The translations under genes were made by a program, and so were the position numbers. From Acrocarpospora macrocephala (GTDB lineage: Bacteria; Actinomycetota; Actinomycetes; Streptosporangiales; Streptosporangiaceae), in contig NZ_BLAE01000049.1 in the NCBI RefSeq assembly GCF_009687865.1, positions 27,471 to 91,470 of the forward strand: a stretch of DNA of 64,000 nucleotides, read 5' to 3'. Under the pieces are notes generated by a model. It had not been told where the DNA came from. It did no database searches and saw only the letters and a program-made list of their open reading frames with translations. Below, piece by piece: positions 41,861-52,454 of this stretch (positions are counted from its first letter, which is position 1; the number at the start of each line of letters is the position of its first letter).

Positions 41861-41995
41861 CGAAAGTTTTCGATAGCTTTCGTGTTGTCCACGGAGGCTA
41901 GAATTACCCGGAAGAGGGGTCAATCTCCAGGCCAGGACAACGGACTAGCGGAGTCCTGACCCCATAAAATATCGGTCCACCTCTGAAACTTTCAG
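41861..41995 (-). promoter_or_regulatory. GAAA/TTTC palindromes upstream of xylanase
   Basis: CGAAAGTTTTCG (41861-41872) lies 15 bp before the start, and the perfect CTGAAACTTTCAG (41983-41995) lies 137 bp before it. Streptomyces xylanase genes carry repeated GAAA-N-TTTC palindromes bound by BxlR/XlnR-type LacI repressors, and these fit that pattern. A further half-site CTTTCG lies at 41877. Confidence 0.55.
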
Positions 41996-42020
41996 TTACC
42001 CTGCCGCAACACCGTCGCGA

Positions 42021-42052
42021 AGAATCCCCACTGGAATTCCAGTGGGGATTCT
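42021..42052 (-). terminator. Perfect 32-bp palindrome after purine permease gene
   Basis: AGAATCCCCACTGGAA (42021-42036) and its exact complement (42037-42052) abut with no loop, 4 bp beyond the permease stop. It is a probable terminator. Confidence 0.75.
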
Positions 42053-42056
42053 CTGT

Positions 42057-43519
<1,463 letters not shown>

Positions 43520-43532
<13 letters not shown>

Positions 43533-43550
43533 GCGCGCAGAGTGACACCC
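43520..43550. promoter_or_regulatory. 11-bp inverted repeat over the purine permease start
   Basis: GGGTGACACTC (43520-43530) and GAGTGACACCC (43540-43550) pair at 10 of 11 positions around a 9-base spacer. It could be an operator for a purine-responsive regulator or an mRNA hairpin masking the GTG start at 43532. Confidence 0.45.
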
Positions 43551-43657
43551 ATTACCAGCTGCGAAAAGACCCAGGAGACCGAAGTGATTCTTTCGTGATC
43601 GATTCGTGTACGGCTTGCGCTCATCCACCCGTTGACCTGGTCGCCTAGGCTGAGCGA

Positions 43658-43888
43658 ATGAAGCCGCCACGCAAACCGGACCCGGAGCCGCTCCAGACCA
43701 ACGACAGCGCCACCATCCTCGCCGGCATCGGTCTCTGGGCGATCGCCCTCGTGGTTCTCCTCATCATCCGCCCAGCTCAGAGCTGGTGGATCTGGACCTG
43801 CGTGGCTGGCATGGGCATGGGTGGCTTCGGACTCATCTACGTGTACCGCCGCGATCAGCGGGAGCAATCACGCGATACCGCGAAGTAG
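43658..43888 (+). CDS. DUF2530 family membrane protein
   Basis: The 76-residue protein has two TM helices (AGIGLWAIALVVLLIIR and WIWTCVAGMGMGGFGLIYVY) separated by the short loop PAQSWW and followed by a basic tail. This is the DUF2530 pattern common in actinobacteria next to NCS2 permeases. Function is unknown. It is divergent from the permease gene. Confidence 0.8.
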   Translation: MKPPRKPDPEPLQTNDSATILAGIGLWAIALVVLLIIRPAQSWWIWTCVAGMGMGGFGLIYVYRRDQREQSRDTAK

Positions 43889-43939
43889 CAACGCGACAAA
43901 CCCGAGCCCACTCCCGCCGATCACCCAACCGGCCGGATA

Positions 43940-46900
43940 TCAGCTGTCCAGATCGGCCTCGGCCAGGAGTAGCGGGACGCGTTCGGGGTCGCGGAGGAGG
44001 GCTGCGACGGCTAGGCGGTCGCCCCATTGGCCGGAGGCCCAGGCGAGGCCGCGGGCAAGGCCTTCGACGCTGGAGGCGTGGACTTTGCCGTCGAAGAAGC
44101 GCCAGGGGATCGGTCTGCCGTCGACGAGGAGTTCTTCGTGGGCGATGTAGGTGGAGGGGGCGGTGGGGAGGAGGGTCTGGACTTGAGGGGGGACCGGGCG
44201 CTCTGTGCCGGTGGAGGTGACGTCGCCGGTGACGATCTCGCCTACCAGGGGGAGGTCGAGGACTTCGGAGAGGGCTTCGGCCAGGTCGAAGGGAGCCAGG
44301 ATCAGGGGGCGGTCGGCCACCAGGGCCAGGAGGTCGGGGGCTTCGACGATGACGGGCTCGCCTGCCGGAGCGTCGGGGCCAGGGACGGAATCACCCGCTC
44401 GGGAGCTGGACGTGGCATCGCCCCGGCCGGCTGCGTCGCCAGTTCGGGAGCCGGGAGCCGCTTCGTCCGCTTGGGAGCCGGAGGTGGGCTCGGCTGGGGG
44501 CGAGATGAGGACGTGGCCGTCTTCCGCATCGGTGACGACGATCGTGCCGTTGAGGATGGAGCGGACGGCTGACGGCGGGCGGACGCGGGAGGGGTCCACT
44601 CCGGCGATGGCCATCCAGAGGGCGCGCAACTGGGGGCGGTCGAGTTCGATGGCGGGGTCGGCCATGAGGTCGAGGAGTTCTTCCGGGCCGCCGTGCGACG
44701 CCAGCAGGTCCGGCAGGGTGGAACGGACGCCGATCATGGTTAGCGCGGTTTCGTCCACGTCTGCGGGAGCGTCGGCGTACAGGCCGAACAGGAGCGGGTC
44801 GCCGGACGGGAGGCGCAGGGAGGTCGGGGGTTTGCCGTCCAGGACCGGATTCCGGGAGAGCCACCAGGCCGTGTACGAGGGGACTTCGACGACTTCGCCC
44901 GCCACCAGGACGCGGAGCGGGAGGAGCGCGGCGCGCAGGGGCGGCCGGGACAGCAGGGCGAGGGCGGCGCGCCAGTCGGCGACATACTCCAGGTCGCGGA
45001 TGGCGGTGAACTCGCGGGCCACGGGCGGCACGTCGAATTCGGGGAGCAGGTCGAGGATCGCGTCGAGCCACTCGTCCTCGCGGTCGAGGTCGTGGTCGCA
45101 TTCGTCCGGGTCGAGCAGCACATCGGAGTCGTTGACGACGGCGAACCCGTCGAGCACGCCCGCCGCGGCGAGCACCCGGGAGCCGTATTTCTCGACCAGG
45201 TCGGGGGCGGCGAAAGGCGCTTCCAGGTCGATGAGCTTGGCCAGGTCGCCGCCTTCCAGCAGCAGTTCACCGGCGGTGTAGACAGCGCCGTCCGCGCCGC
45301 GAAGCGCGAGTTCGGCCAGCCAGGGCGCCTCCCCGGCCGACAACCCGGCCGCGTCCACGAGCGCGAGCACGGCCTGCGCGACCGGCTCGGGATCCGCGCT
45401 TCCGGCCGATTCGGTCACGGCCGCGTGCGTGATCGGGTCATCCAGGACGGTACGGGGAGTGGCTTCACCCGCACCCAGGCGAAGCAACAATTGGTGCGCC
45501 GCATCCGGATGCACGATCCGCAACCCCAGCGGAGCCAGCGCGGCCGGATCGAGCCCGCCTTCGGTCAGCAGCAGCGTGCCTCGCGCCCCCCGGACCAGCC
45601 GCCCATCGGCCAGCGGCACCGCGATCGCCCCGATCGCCTCCGGATCGTCAGCGGGCAGCACCTCATACAGCGACCGCCACCAGGACGGTTCCCGATCGGC
45701 CACCTCGTCCCCCGACAACATGTCGACGACGTCGGCCAACTCCACCCGCCGCACACCCAGCGTGGTCAACGCCGGATGCCGCGACGGCCACCCCGCAGGC
45801 AACAGCCCCGGCACCATGTCCGCGACCTTCTCCAGAAACTCCCCAGCCCCCGCGACCGCCCGAGCTTCCCGCCCTGCGACCACAAACGACCCACCGCCCA
45901 AGCCCCGAGGCGATCCATCGCCGGAAGCGCTAGGTGAAGTGGGGCTCGACGCACCCACCCCACCGAGCGATCCATCGCCGGAGACGCCGGGCGAAACAGG
46001 GGTTGGCGCACCCACCCCACCGAGCGATCCATCGCCGGAGACGCCGGGCGAAACAGGGGTTGGCGCACTCAGCCCACCGAGCGGCTCATCGCCGGAGGCG
46101 CCGGGCGAGGCAGGGGTTGGCGCGCTGGCTCCGTCACGCGGCCCACCGGGCGGTCCGCCGGACGCGCTGAGCGACCCATCCGTCTCTGCGACAAGCTGGG
46201 ACATGCGCTGATATGCATCACTTCCGACAGGAAGATCCGTGGCCCAGCGACGATTCAACGTCGTCCGGAACTGATCCTCGCCATCTGGATCCGTGGGAGC
46301 GGACAATGCCGGAAGCAGCGGTGCCCCGGGTAGGAGCCCGACGATCTCCCGGCGGATGGCCGCGTCGAGTTCTCCCTTGCCCAGCATGCCGGGCACCAGG
46401 TCCAGCAGCCGGGGAGTGCGCGGCAGTTGCCGAAGCAACAGCACATACAGTTCGGCGGCCCGGCGGATGAGGAAGTCGGTCAGCGGACCGGTCGCCACAT
46501 GCCGCCGGTCGGTCGCCAGCGGGAAGGTGGCGATCAGCAAGGCGGGCAGGTCCAGCGCTTCCTCACTCGGAGTAGGCGCGTGGATGACGGCCGGAACATC
46601 CCTCGGCAAAGGCCGAGGCTCACCGGCCGAACCCGATTCGCGATCAACAGCCAAGCCGCCGGTCGACAGCCACCCGGATGCGGCCGACCCATGACCAGCG
46701 GCGGAACCCCCAAGCCCTCCTTCCGGCGCCGACTCCTCTGGGCTGGGAAGACCTGAGCCCGACGTCCCCGGGATCTGAACGACCGGAACAGCCCAGCGGA
46801 CCTGCCAGAACGGGCGGGCGCGTTCCTCGGTGGGGCGGTCGGCGTAGAGTTCGGCGATCTGTTCGGGGGTGAAGGAGCCGGTGGCGGTGATGACGTGCCA

Positions 46901-47596
46901 GCCGTCGCCGGTGACCGTGCGGACCTCGCCGTCGAGTTCGATCTCGATGACGGAGAGGGCGGGCATCACGAGCGGGAGGGCCGGGCTGGTCTCCTCCAGC
47001 ATCTGGCGGACGGCCTGTTCGGCGACCTTGTCGCGGAGCGGGAGCCGTACCAGAGTCTCGAAGCCGTCGGGGACGGGCGCGGGGTCCATCGGGAACGGGA
47101 GGCGCAGGAGCGGGACATGTCCGGCGCGGTCGGTCAGTTCGGTGCTGAGGGTGGGCTGGGCGGCGACCAGGGCGCTGGTTTCCTCGCGGGACCAGCGGAC
47201 TCCGCCGGTGGAGCGGGAGTACACCGACGGGGAGTCGCAAACCGAGACGACGGCGGCGAAACCTACACCGAAACGGCCAGCCGCGCCGATCTCATCGCGT
47301 TTTGCCGAAACCCGCAGGGTGGACAGGCCCTCGACGCCGGCCGCGTCCAGTGGAGCGCCGGTGTTGACCGCCTCCAGGACGCCGTCACGCAAGGACAGCC
47401 GCAGCCGCCCGGGAACCCCCGCGCGCAGGGCGGCGTCGGCCGCGTTCTGGGCGAGTTCGACGATCAGCCGGTCACGATACCCGCCGAGCGCGAAGTCCTC
47501 TTCGGCGTTGGCATCCTCCCGGAATCGGGCAGGAGAGGCAGCCCAGGCGGCGAGAACGGTCTCGCGCAGGCGCGTGGTGCCGAAGAAGTCGTTCAT
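43940..47596 (-). CDS. Sacsin-like ATPase-domain protein
   Basis: The 1218-residue cytoplasmic protein begins with a sacsin/HSP90-like GHKL ATP-binding domain (RLIVELAQNAADAALRAG N-box, VEGLSTLRVSAKRDEIGAAGRFGVGFAAVVSV). A long region without recognised domains follows. A 57-bp tandem repeat encodes four 19-residue Pro/Gly/Ser units in mid-protein (about residues 490-565). The family is widespread in actinobacteria and of unknown role; chaperone-like activity is only inferred from the ATPase fold. ATG 47596 has GAGAG 6 bases upstream; GTG 47623 is an alternative. Confidence 0.85.
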   Translation of the reverse strand: MNDFFGTTRLRETVLAAWAASPARFREDANAEEDFALGGYRDRLIVELAQNAADAALRAGVPGRLRLSLRDGVLEAVNTGAPLDAAGVEGLSTLRVSAKRDEIGAAGRFGVGFAAVVSVCDSPSVYSRSTGGVRWSREETSALVAAQPTLSTELTDRAGHVPLLRLPFPMDPAPVPDGFETLVRLPLRDKVAEQAVRQMLEETSPALPLVMPALSVIEIELDGEVRTVTGDGWHVITATGSFTPEQIAELYADRPTEERARPFWQVRWAVPVVQIPGTSGSGLPSPEESAPEGGLGGSAAGHGSAASGWLSTGGLAVDRESGSAGEPRPLPRDVPAVIHAPTPSEEALDLPALLIATFPLATDRRHVATGPLTDFLIRRAAELYVLLLRQLPRTPRLLDLVPGMLGKGELDAAIRREIVGLLPGAPLLPALSAPTDPDGEDQFRTTLNRRWATDLPVGSDAYQRMSQLVAETDGSLSASGGPPGGPRDGASAPTPASPGASGDEPLGGLSAPTPVSPGVSGDGSLGGVGAPTPVSPGVSGDGSLGGVGASSPTSPSASGDGSPRGLGGGSFVVAGREARAVAGAGEFLEKVADMVPGLLPAGWPSRHPALTTLGVRRVELADVVDMLSGDEVADREPSWWRSLYEVLPADDPEAIGAIAVPLADGRLVRGARGTLLLTEGGLDPAALAPLGLRIVHPDAAHQLLLRLGAGEATPRTVLDDPITHAAVTESAGSADPEPVAQAVLALVDAAGLSAGEAPWLAELALRGADGAVYTAGELLLEGGDLAKLIDLEAPFAAPDLVEKYGSRVLAAAGVLDGFAVVNDSDVLLDPDECDHDLDREDEWLDAILDLLPEFDVPPVAREFTAIRDLEYVADWRAALALLSRPPLRAALLPLRVLVAGEVVEVPSYTAWWLSRNPVLDGKPPTSLRLPSGDPLLFGLYADAPADVDETALTMIGVRSTLPDLLASHGGPEELLDLMADPAIELDRPQLRALWMAIAGVDPSRVRPPSAVRSILNGTIVVTDAEDGHVLISPPAEPTSGSQADEAAPGSRTGDAAGRGDATSSSRAGDSVPGPDAPAGEPVIVEAPDLLALVADRPLILAPFDLAEALSEVLDLPLVGEIVTGDVTSTGTERPVPPQVQTLLPTAPSTYIAHEELLVDGRPIPWRFFDGKVHASSVEGLARGLAWASGQWGDRLAVAALLRDPERVPLLLAEADLDS
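45904..46131. repeat. 57-bp tandem repeat, four copies, inside the sacsin-like gene
   Basis: Copies begin near 45904, 45961, 46018 and 46075. The middle two are almost identical and the outer two diverged. Each encodes a 19-residue unit such as APTPVSPGVSGDGSLGGVG. The period is a multiple of three. Confidence 0.9.
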
Positions 47597-47737
47597 TTCA
47601 CGCTCTCGGGAGGGGGCTGACACAGCGAACGTAGGTTAGCGCCCCGGCCCGACATTCCTCGCCTCAGCCAAGATCTTCGTCAACGTCAATTCACCCGATG
47701 CTTCCCAGCCGTCCGGGATCCCGGCGACTCCCACCCA

Positions 47738-47893
47738 CCCCCGATGCCTCCCATCAGAGCAGATACCGGACGTCAGAGCCGCCCGAACCTCTGGGCGGCT
47801 CCGCCTATCCCAGCACTTCCCACTAGAGCAGATACCTGGGATCGGAGCTCCCGCGGCTACTGCCTATCCCAACGCTTCCCATCAAAGGAGATG
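47738..47893. repeat. Three imperfect copies of a 30-bp intergenic repeat
   Basis: Units resembling CTTCCCA-TAGAGCAGATACC occur at about 47738, 47808 and 47866, spaced 58-70 bp, between the sacsin-like and DUF3027 genes. The last runs into the DUF3027 stop. No gene is visible in 47624-47893. Confidence 0.55.
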
Positions 47894-48694
47894 TCAGGCG
47901 TCCGGTTCGTCCGGGGTTTTGGGGGCTTCGGCGCTTTCGTCGGCGGGCATGGGGTCATAGCCGAGGTCGTCGAGGATGGGCTGGGCCTGGTCAGGGGTCA
48001 TGGAGGGGACGGTCGTCGCCTCCGAGTGCGCCCCGCAACCGTGATCGGCGGCGACGACGCGGCCGTCATCAGGCGCGTACTCATTGGCGCAGACCCCGAA
48101 TCCGAGCCGGAGCGCGCCCGCCAGCGGCCAGTAGAACCCGCACGTCGAGCACTGCGCGGGCGCGGCGGCGGCGAGTGGCGTGTCGGGGCCGGGGTCGCCC
48201 GTGTGCCAGCGCTGGACCGCCAGGTCACGCCCGATGGCGGAGAGGACCCGAGCCCGGCCCAGACCATACTCAAAAATCATCTGGTGGTCGGTGTCGTCGT
48301 CGGTTTCGGTGAAACCGGGGGCCAGCCGGTCGTCGTCGGCCTCGGCGGGGAGCAGATCGCCCACGCCCAGGTCGCCGGGGCGGAGCCGCTGGTTCCACGG
48401 CACCCAGGTCGGCGCGAGCAACGCGCCACTCCCGGGCAGCAGCACCGTCTCACTTATCGTGACATTTCGGGCACGCGACGCCCGCGCCACAGTGATCGCC
48501 CAGCGCCAGCCCTGGTAGGCCCGATCCAGACAGGCGAAATAATGGGTGACGACCCGGTCGCCTTCGCTGTCGAAGCCCAGATGTTCGCCCACCTCGCCGG
48601 GCCTGGCGATCTCCTCGGCGCCCAGCCTGGCCAGGTCGACGGCGGCGGCGCAGGCCTGGTCGGCTGCCGAGCTTCTGATCCGGGTGCGACTCAC
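47894..48694 (-). CDS. DUF3027 domain protein
   Basis: The 266-residue protein has the DUF3027 layout: an N-terminal helical part (ACAAAVDLARLGAEEIA, GDRVVTHYFACLDRAYQGWRW, VLLPGSGALLAPTWVPWNQRLRPGDLGVGDLLP) and a C-terminal Cys cluster (CSTCGFYWPLAGALRLGFGVCANEY, CGAH) likely to bind zinc. The family is conserved in actinobacteria with unknown function. It is divergent from the MFS gene by 90 bp. Confidence 0.9.
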   Translation of the reverse strand: MSRTRIRSSAADQACAAAVDLARLGAEEIARPGEVGEHLGFDSEGDRVVTHYFACLDRAYQGWRWAITVARASRARNVTISETVLLPGSGALLAPTWVPWNQRLRPGDLGVGDLLPAEADDDRLAPGFTETDDDTDHQMIFEYGLGRARVLSAIGRDLAVQRWHTGDPGPDTPLAAAAPAQCSTCGFYWPLAGALRLGFGVCANEYAPDDGRVVAADHGCGAHSEATTVPSMTPDQAQPILDDLGYDPMPADESAEAPKTPDEPDA

Positions 48695-48784
48695 ACTTTA
48701 TTTTCACCCACGCCAGGAGCGGACAGCACCCGACTCGGTCAGTAAGACTGGATTTTCGAACGTACGGGGAAGGGAGCGCCACCT

Positions 48785-50188
48785 GTGGCGGGTGTTTGGG
48801 AGCGAGTTCGGCGCGCAGGTCGGGGGACCGCCCGCGCGAGCCGTACCGCCGCGGGGGCGACGGCCCGAGCGGGAAAGTCGGTGGCCAGGACCGGACGGCG
48901 GGTGGGGCAGGCGACCCGGCGGCTGACCTACGCGCAAGGCGCGGGACGCACCGGTCTGGGAAGATTGATCGAGCTGACGGCGGCGCACAGCGCGGGCGAC
49001 GCGTTCATCACCGTCTCCCTGGCGGGAGCGCTGTTCTTCGGCCTGCCGGTCGGCCAGGCGCGCGGTCAGGTGGCCCTCTACCTGCTCATCACGATGGTCC
49101 CGTTCACGGTGGTCGCCCCCTTTGTCGGCCCAGTTCTCGACCGATTCCGGTCCGGGCGCCGCTATGTCATGGCAGGCACCCTCTTCGCCAGAGGCCTCCT
49201 CTGCTGGGGCATGGCCTCATCGGTCGTGTACGGCGACACGCTGTCCCTCTTCCCCGCCGCTCTCGCCGTCCTCGTCCTGTCCAAGGCCTACAACGTCTCC
49301 CGCGCCGCGATCATGCCGAGCGTGCTCCCCGCCGACATCACGCTGGTCACCGCCAACGCCAGAGTCGCCCTGTTCGCCCTGGTCGCGGCCGGCGGCGCGG
49401 CGGGCACCGCGGCGGGGCTGACCGCCTGGATCGGCGCGGAATGGGTGCTGCGCGGCGCGATGGTGCTGTTCCTGGTCTGCGGCGTCGTCGCGGTACGGCT
49501 CCCGCGCCACGTCGACTCCCCCGAACCGGACGAGGACACCCCCGCCCCGCACTGGCGCACCTGGTTCAACGTCGGCCCGGTCGTCGGCGAGGCCATGCGG
49601 GCGAACGCCGCGATCCGCGTGCAAGCCGGATTCCTGGTGTTCTTCCTGCTCTTCCTGGTCCAGGACAAGCACCTGCCCGGCCTCGCGCCCGAGATCACGA
49701 TCGGCCTGCTGGCCGCCGCCGCGGGCGGGGGCGGCCTGATGGGCGCGGCCGTCGCCTCCTGGGTCAAGTCCCGCTCCCCGCAGCTGATCGTGCTGGCCAC
49801 GCTGGCGCTGACCACGATCACCACGATCGTGGCCGCCTTCTACTTCACCCTGTGGACGGCCGTCGCCGTCGCCCTGATCGGCGCGTTCGCGCAGGGCCTG
49901 GGCAAGCTCGCCCTGGACGCCATCGTGCAGCGCGAGATCGGCGAGGAGGTGCTCTCCTCCACCTTCGGCGTGGTCGAGGCGCTGCTCCAGATCGCCTGGG
50001 TGTTCGGCGGCCTGATCGGCCTGATGCTGTCGCTGTTCGTCCACGGCCCCGCCGGTTTCACGGTGATGGCGGTGGTGCTGGGACTCTCGCTCGGCTGGCT
50101 GATCGCGAGCAGGCGCAGACGGCTCCGCGCCAAGCCGGTACGGCTCCCCGCACCAACGGACACGAAGCCGCTGACCAATCCGTTCTAA
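48785..50188 (+). CDS. MFS transporter with basic N-terminal extension
   Basis: The 467-residue protein has about 55 basic, Arg/Ala/Gly-rich residues before the first helix, then 12 TM helices (GDAFITVSLAGALFFGLPVG, VGPVLDRFRSGRRYVMAG loop, IMPSVLPADITLVTANARVALFALVAAGG). It resembles a conserved actinobacterial MFS protein (as recalled, Rv0876c type) beside DUF3027 and cspB genes. Substrate is unknown. Its stop overlaps that of the convergent cold-shock gene. Confidence 0.85.
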   Translation: MAGVWERVRRAGRGTARASRTAAGATARAGKSVARTGRRVGQATRRLTYAQGAGRTGLGRLIELTAAHSAGDAFITVSLAGALFFGLPVGQARGQVALYLLITMVPFTVVAPFVGPVLDRFRSGRRYVMAGTLFARGLLCWGMASSVVYGDTLSLFPAALAVLVLSKAYNVSRAAIMPSVLPADITLVTANARVALFALVAAGGAAGTAAGLTAWIGAEWVLRGAMVLFLVCGVVAVRLPRHVDSPEPDEDTPAPHWRTWFNVGPVVGEAMRANAAIRVQAGFLVFFLLFLVQDKHLPGLAPEITIGLLAAAAGGGGLMGAAVASWVKSRSPQLIVLATLALTTITTIVAAFYFTLWTAVAVALIGAFAQGLGKLALDAIVQREIGEEVLSSTFGVVEALLQIAWVFGGLIGLMLSLFVHGPAGFTVMAVVLGLSLGWLIASRRRRLRAKPVRLPAPTDTKPLTNPF

Positions 50189-50583
50189 CCGTCGATGTCG
50201 TCGGCGACGGCCCGCAGCACGCTCGCGACCTTCTTGGCGTGCACCGGGTCGGGCTGCTTGCCCTTCTGGTAGGACGTCGAGATATCGTCCAGCAGCTTGA
50301 TCAGGTCTTCGACGATGACGACCATCTCGTCCGGCTTCTTGCGCTTGCCCTTCGGCCGGGCGGTTTTGGCAAGCGTCGGCGGCTGCTCCAGGACCCGTAC
50401 GGACAGGGCCTGCTGCCCGCGGCGGCCCTCCGCCACGCCGAACTCGACCTTCTGTCCTGGCTTGAGGACATCCACGCCTTTGGGCAACGCGGATGAATGC
50501 ACGAAGACCTCACCGCCGTCGTCGCGGGTGAGGAAACCGAAACCTTTGGTCTCGTCGTACCACTTGACCTTGCCGCTGGGCAC
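50185..50583 (-). CDS. Cold-shock domain protein with C-terminal extension
   Basis: The 132-residue protein has an N-terminal cold-shock domain (SGKVKWYDETKGFGFLTRDDGGEVFVHSS, with RNP1 KGFGFL and RNP2 VFVHS). A basic linker (KTARPKGKRKKPDE) and a 50-residue helical tail follow. It should bind single-stranded RNA/DNA. GTG 50583 follows GAGG by 8 bases. It resembles the extended CspB of actinobacteria. Confidence 0.9.
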   Translation of the reverse strand: MPSGKVKWYDETKGFGFLTRDDGGEVFVHSSALPKGVDVLKPGQKVEFGVAEGRRGQQALSVRVLEQPPTLAKTARPKGKRKKPDEMVVIVEDLIKLLDDISTSYQKGKQPDPVHAKKVASVLRAVADDIDG

Positions 50584-50903
50584 AGGAGTGACCTCGTTCA
50601 GACTGTCGTGAAAGGAATGGATGTAGGTTATGCCCACTGAGGCGGCATGGGACCGCCGGAACGCCTGGAAATTACGCCCGAATCGCCGTCGACACGGCGG
50701 TCTGGCGGGTCGCCACGGCGACGGCCGCGGCGGCCCGGTCTCGCCTCGTGGACGACGTTTCCGGTGGAGTGCACCCGTACAGGATGCCAAAACGGATACG
50801 TCTACGGGTAACCGGTTTATCCGCGAAAGCAGCCACTTATCAATGGGGCTACGGCGGAAACATTGACCGTCTACGCTGGGTGGCGGAGGTAGGCGGCATT
50901 CCC
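50584..50903. other. Divergent intergenic region
   Basis: This 320-bp region between the cold-shock and TetR genes holds no gene I can support. The TetR frame is open back to 50748, but codons there do not resemble the family. It presumably contains both promoters and the cold-shock mRNA leader. Confidence 0.5.
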
Positions 50904-51524
50904 ATGAGCAGATCCACGCGCGAGCGGATCATCGATGAGGCCCTGCGGCTGTTCGCCGAGCGGGGCTACGCGGCCACGTCGGTGGCCGAGATCGAGGCCG
51001 CCTCGGGTCTGTCGCCCGGCGCCGGCGGGCTCTACCGGCACTTCAAGTCCAAGTACGAGGTGCTCGCCGCCGCCATGACCGAGCACGCCACCAGGACCAG
51101 GCAGCAGATCGCCGAGGCGCTCGCCGAGGTGCACGCGGCCGGCCCGACCGTCGCGGTCGAGGAGCGCCTGGCCGAGCTGTGCCGGTCAGGACTGGCCAAG
51201 GTCCGCGAGGAGAGCGAGCTGACCCGGGTCTTCTTCCGCGATCTGAGCCAGTTCCCCGAGCTGGTGGGCGTGGTCCGCGAGGGCCTGCTGCAGCCGATGT
51301 TCGATTCGATCACGACCTGGTTCGAGGCGCAGCCGGAATACCGGGAGGCCGGCCTGGACTGGTCCGGGATCGGCGCGGTCCTGGGCGGCGCGGTGGTCCA
51401 CTACCGCCTCTTCGAGGAGACCGTGGGGGAACCTCCCGGCCGCGCGGACAGGGACAGATTCGTGGCTTCCTGGGTACGGCTCGCGCTCGGCCTGCTGCCC
51501 CAACCCGCGGCTGCGGCCGTCTGA
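50904..51524 (+). CDS. TetR-family transcriptional regulator
   Basis: The 206-residue protein has a TetR HTH (residues 3-50: RERIIDEALRLFAERGYAATSVAEIEAASGLSPGAGGLYRHFKSK) and an all-helical ligand-binding domain typical of the AcrR-like group. ATG 50904 starts right at the domain. Its target is unknown; it is close to a convergent membrane protein gene. Confidence 0.9.
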   Translation: MSRSTRERIIDEALRLFAERGYAATSVAEIEAASGLSPGAGGLYRHFKSKYEVLAAAMTEHATRTRQQIAEALAEVHAAGPTVAVEERLAELCRSGLAKVREESELTRVFFRDLSQFPELVGVVREGLLQPMFDSITTWFEAQPEYREAGLDWSGIGAVLGGAVVHYRLFEETVGEPPGRADRDRFVASWVRLALGLLPQPAAAAV

Positions 51525-51525
51525 G

Positions 51526-52371
51526 TTACCGCGTCACCCGGAGCGTGCGGGACGGCGGCGGCGGAGGGGGATCGAACAGGCGGTAGATCAGCCAGGTCAC
51601 CCCGGCCGCCGTGCCGATGATGAACATGACCCCGCTGACGCCGTGGAACTCGACGAGGAACCTGGCGAGATCGCCCTGGAAGCGGACCAGGGCGAGGGCG
51701 CCACCGCCGAACAGGTAGGCGGCGACCGGCGCGGACAGGCCGATCAGCCGGTCGCTGAACACCCAGCCCTCGCTGGCCAGCACGACCACCGCGCCCACCG
51801 CCCAGATCAACCCCGACACCGGGAAGATCGCCACGGTCGGCAGGCGGAACGGGACGAGCAGGGCGGCGAACACGAAGAGCCCGAGCCCGACCGTCTCCCT
51901 GCGGTTGTTGGCGAAGATCGACCAGGCGTCCCTGCCGTCGGTGGCCATCGGGTTCCCGCCCGCCATCGCGGCGTCGCGAATCCGGCTGAACGCGGACGGC
52001 TTGCGGCCGCCCTTGTCCGCCAGGTGCCGGCGCGCCTCCTGCCGGTAGTGCATGACCCCGGGCGGCGTGGGCGTCGAGCGGCGTCGGGGCGGCTCGGCGT
52101 CGTCCACGGGAAACACCCGGGTCTGCGGGGGTTCGCCGGATTGCCCCGCTAATCGGCGTGCTTCGCGGTCGACCAACTGTTCCGGGGTGCCGAACCTGGC
52201 CAGGATCCTGGCCACGGTCTTGGCATCCTCGCTGCCGGCGCGCTCCTCGTCCACCCGCTCGCGAACCCGGCGGACGAAGTCGAGCCGCTGTTCTGGCCGC
52301 ATCCGGCCGTGGGCCGCGTCCGCGACCTTGCTGACGAACTCCAGGACGAGCTGGTCGGCGCGCTCGATCAC
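51526..52371 (-). CDS. Membrane protein with N-terminal permease-prefix-like helical domain
   Basis: The 281-residue protein has an N-terminal cytoplasmic helical domain (about 1-75: RMRPEQRLDFVRRVRERVDEERAGS... ARILARFGTPEQLV), similar to domains that precede permeases in actinobacteria. A charged linker and four hydrophobic segments follow (VGLGLFVFAALLVPF, IFPVSGLIWAVGAVVVLAS, GLSAPVAAYLFGGGALALV, GVMFIIGTAAGVTWLIY). A Pro-rich tail follows. Function is unknown. GTG 52371 is the start. Confidence 0.75.
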   Translation of the reverse strand: MIERADQLVLEFVSKVADAAHGRMRPEQRLDFVRRVRERVDEERAGSEDAKTVARILARFGTPEQLVDREARRLAGQSGEPPQTRVFPVDDAEPPRRRSTPTPPGVMHYRQEARRHLADKGGRKPSAFSRIRDAAMAGGNPMATDGRDAWSIFANNRRETVGLGLFVFAALLVPFRLPTVAIFPVSGLIWAVGAVVVLASEGWVFSDRLIGLSAPVAAYLFGGGALALVRFQGDLARFLVEFHGVSGVMFIIGTAAGVTWLIYRLFDPPPPPPSRTLRVTR

Positions 52372-52454
52372 GCACGCCAGTCTGCCCCAGCGCCCGGAAG
52401 TACGCGACTGTTGCCCGCGAAATCATGTCGGTCGCTGCTCATACGATGGAAGTA

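Noticed and set aside
45904..46131. Regular repeat array considered as CRISPR
   Set aside because: Units are contiguous with no unique spacers and lie in frame inside a gene.
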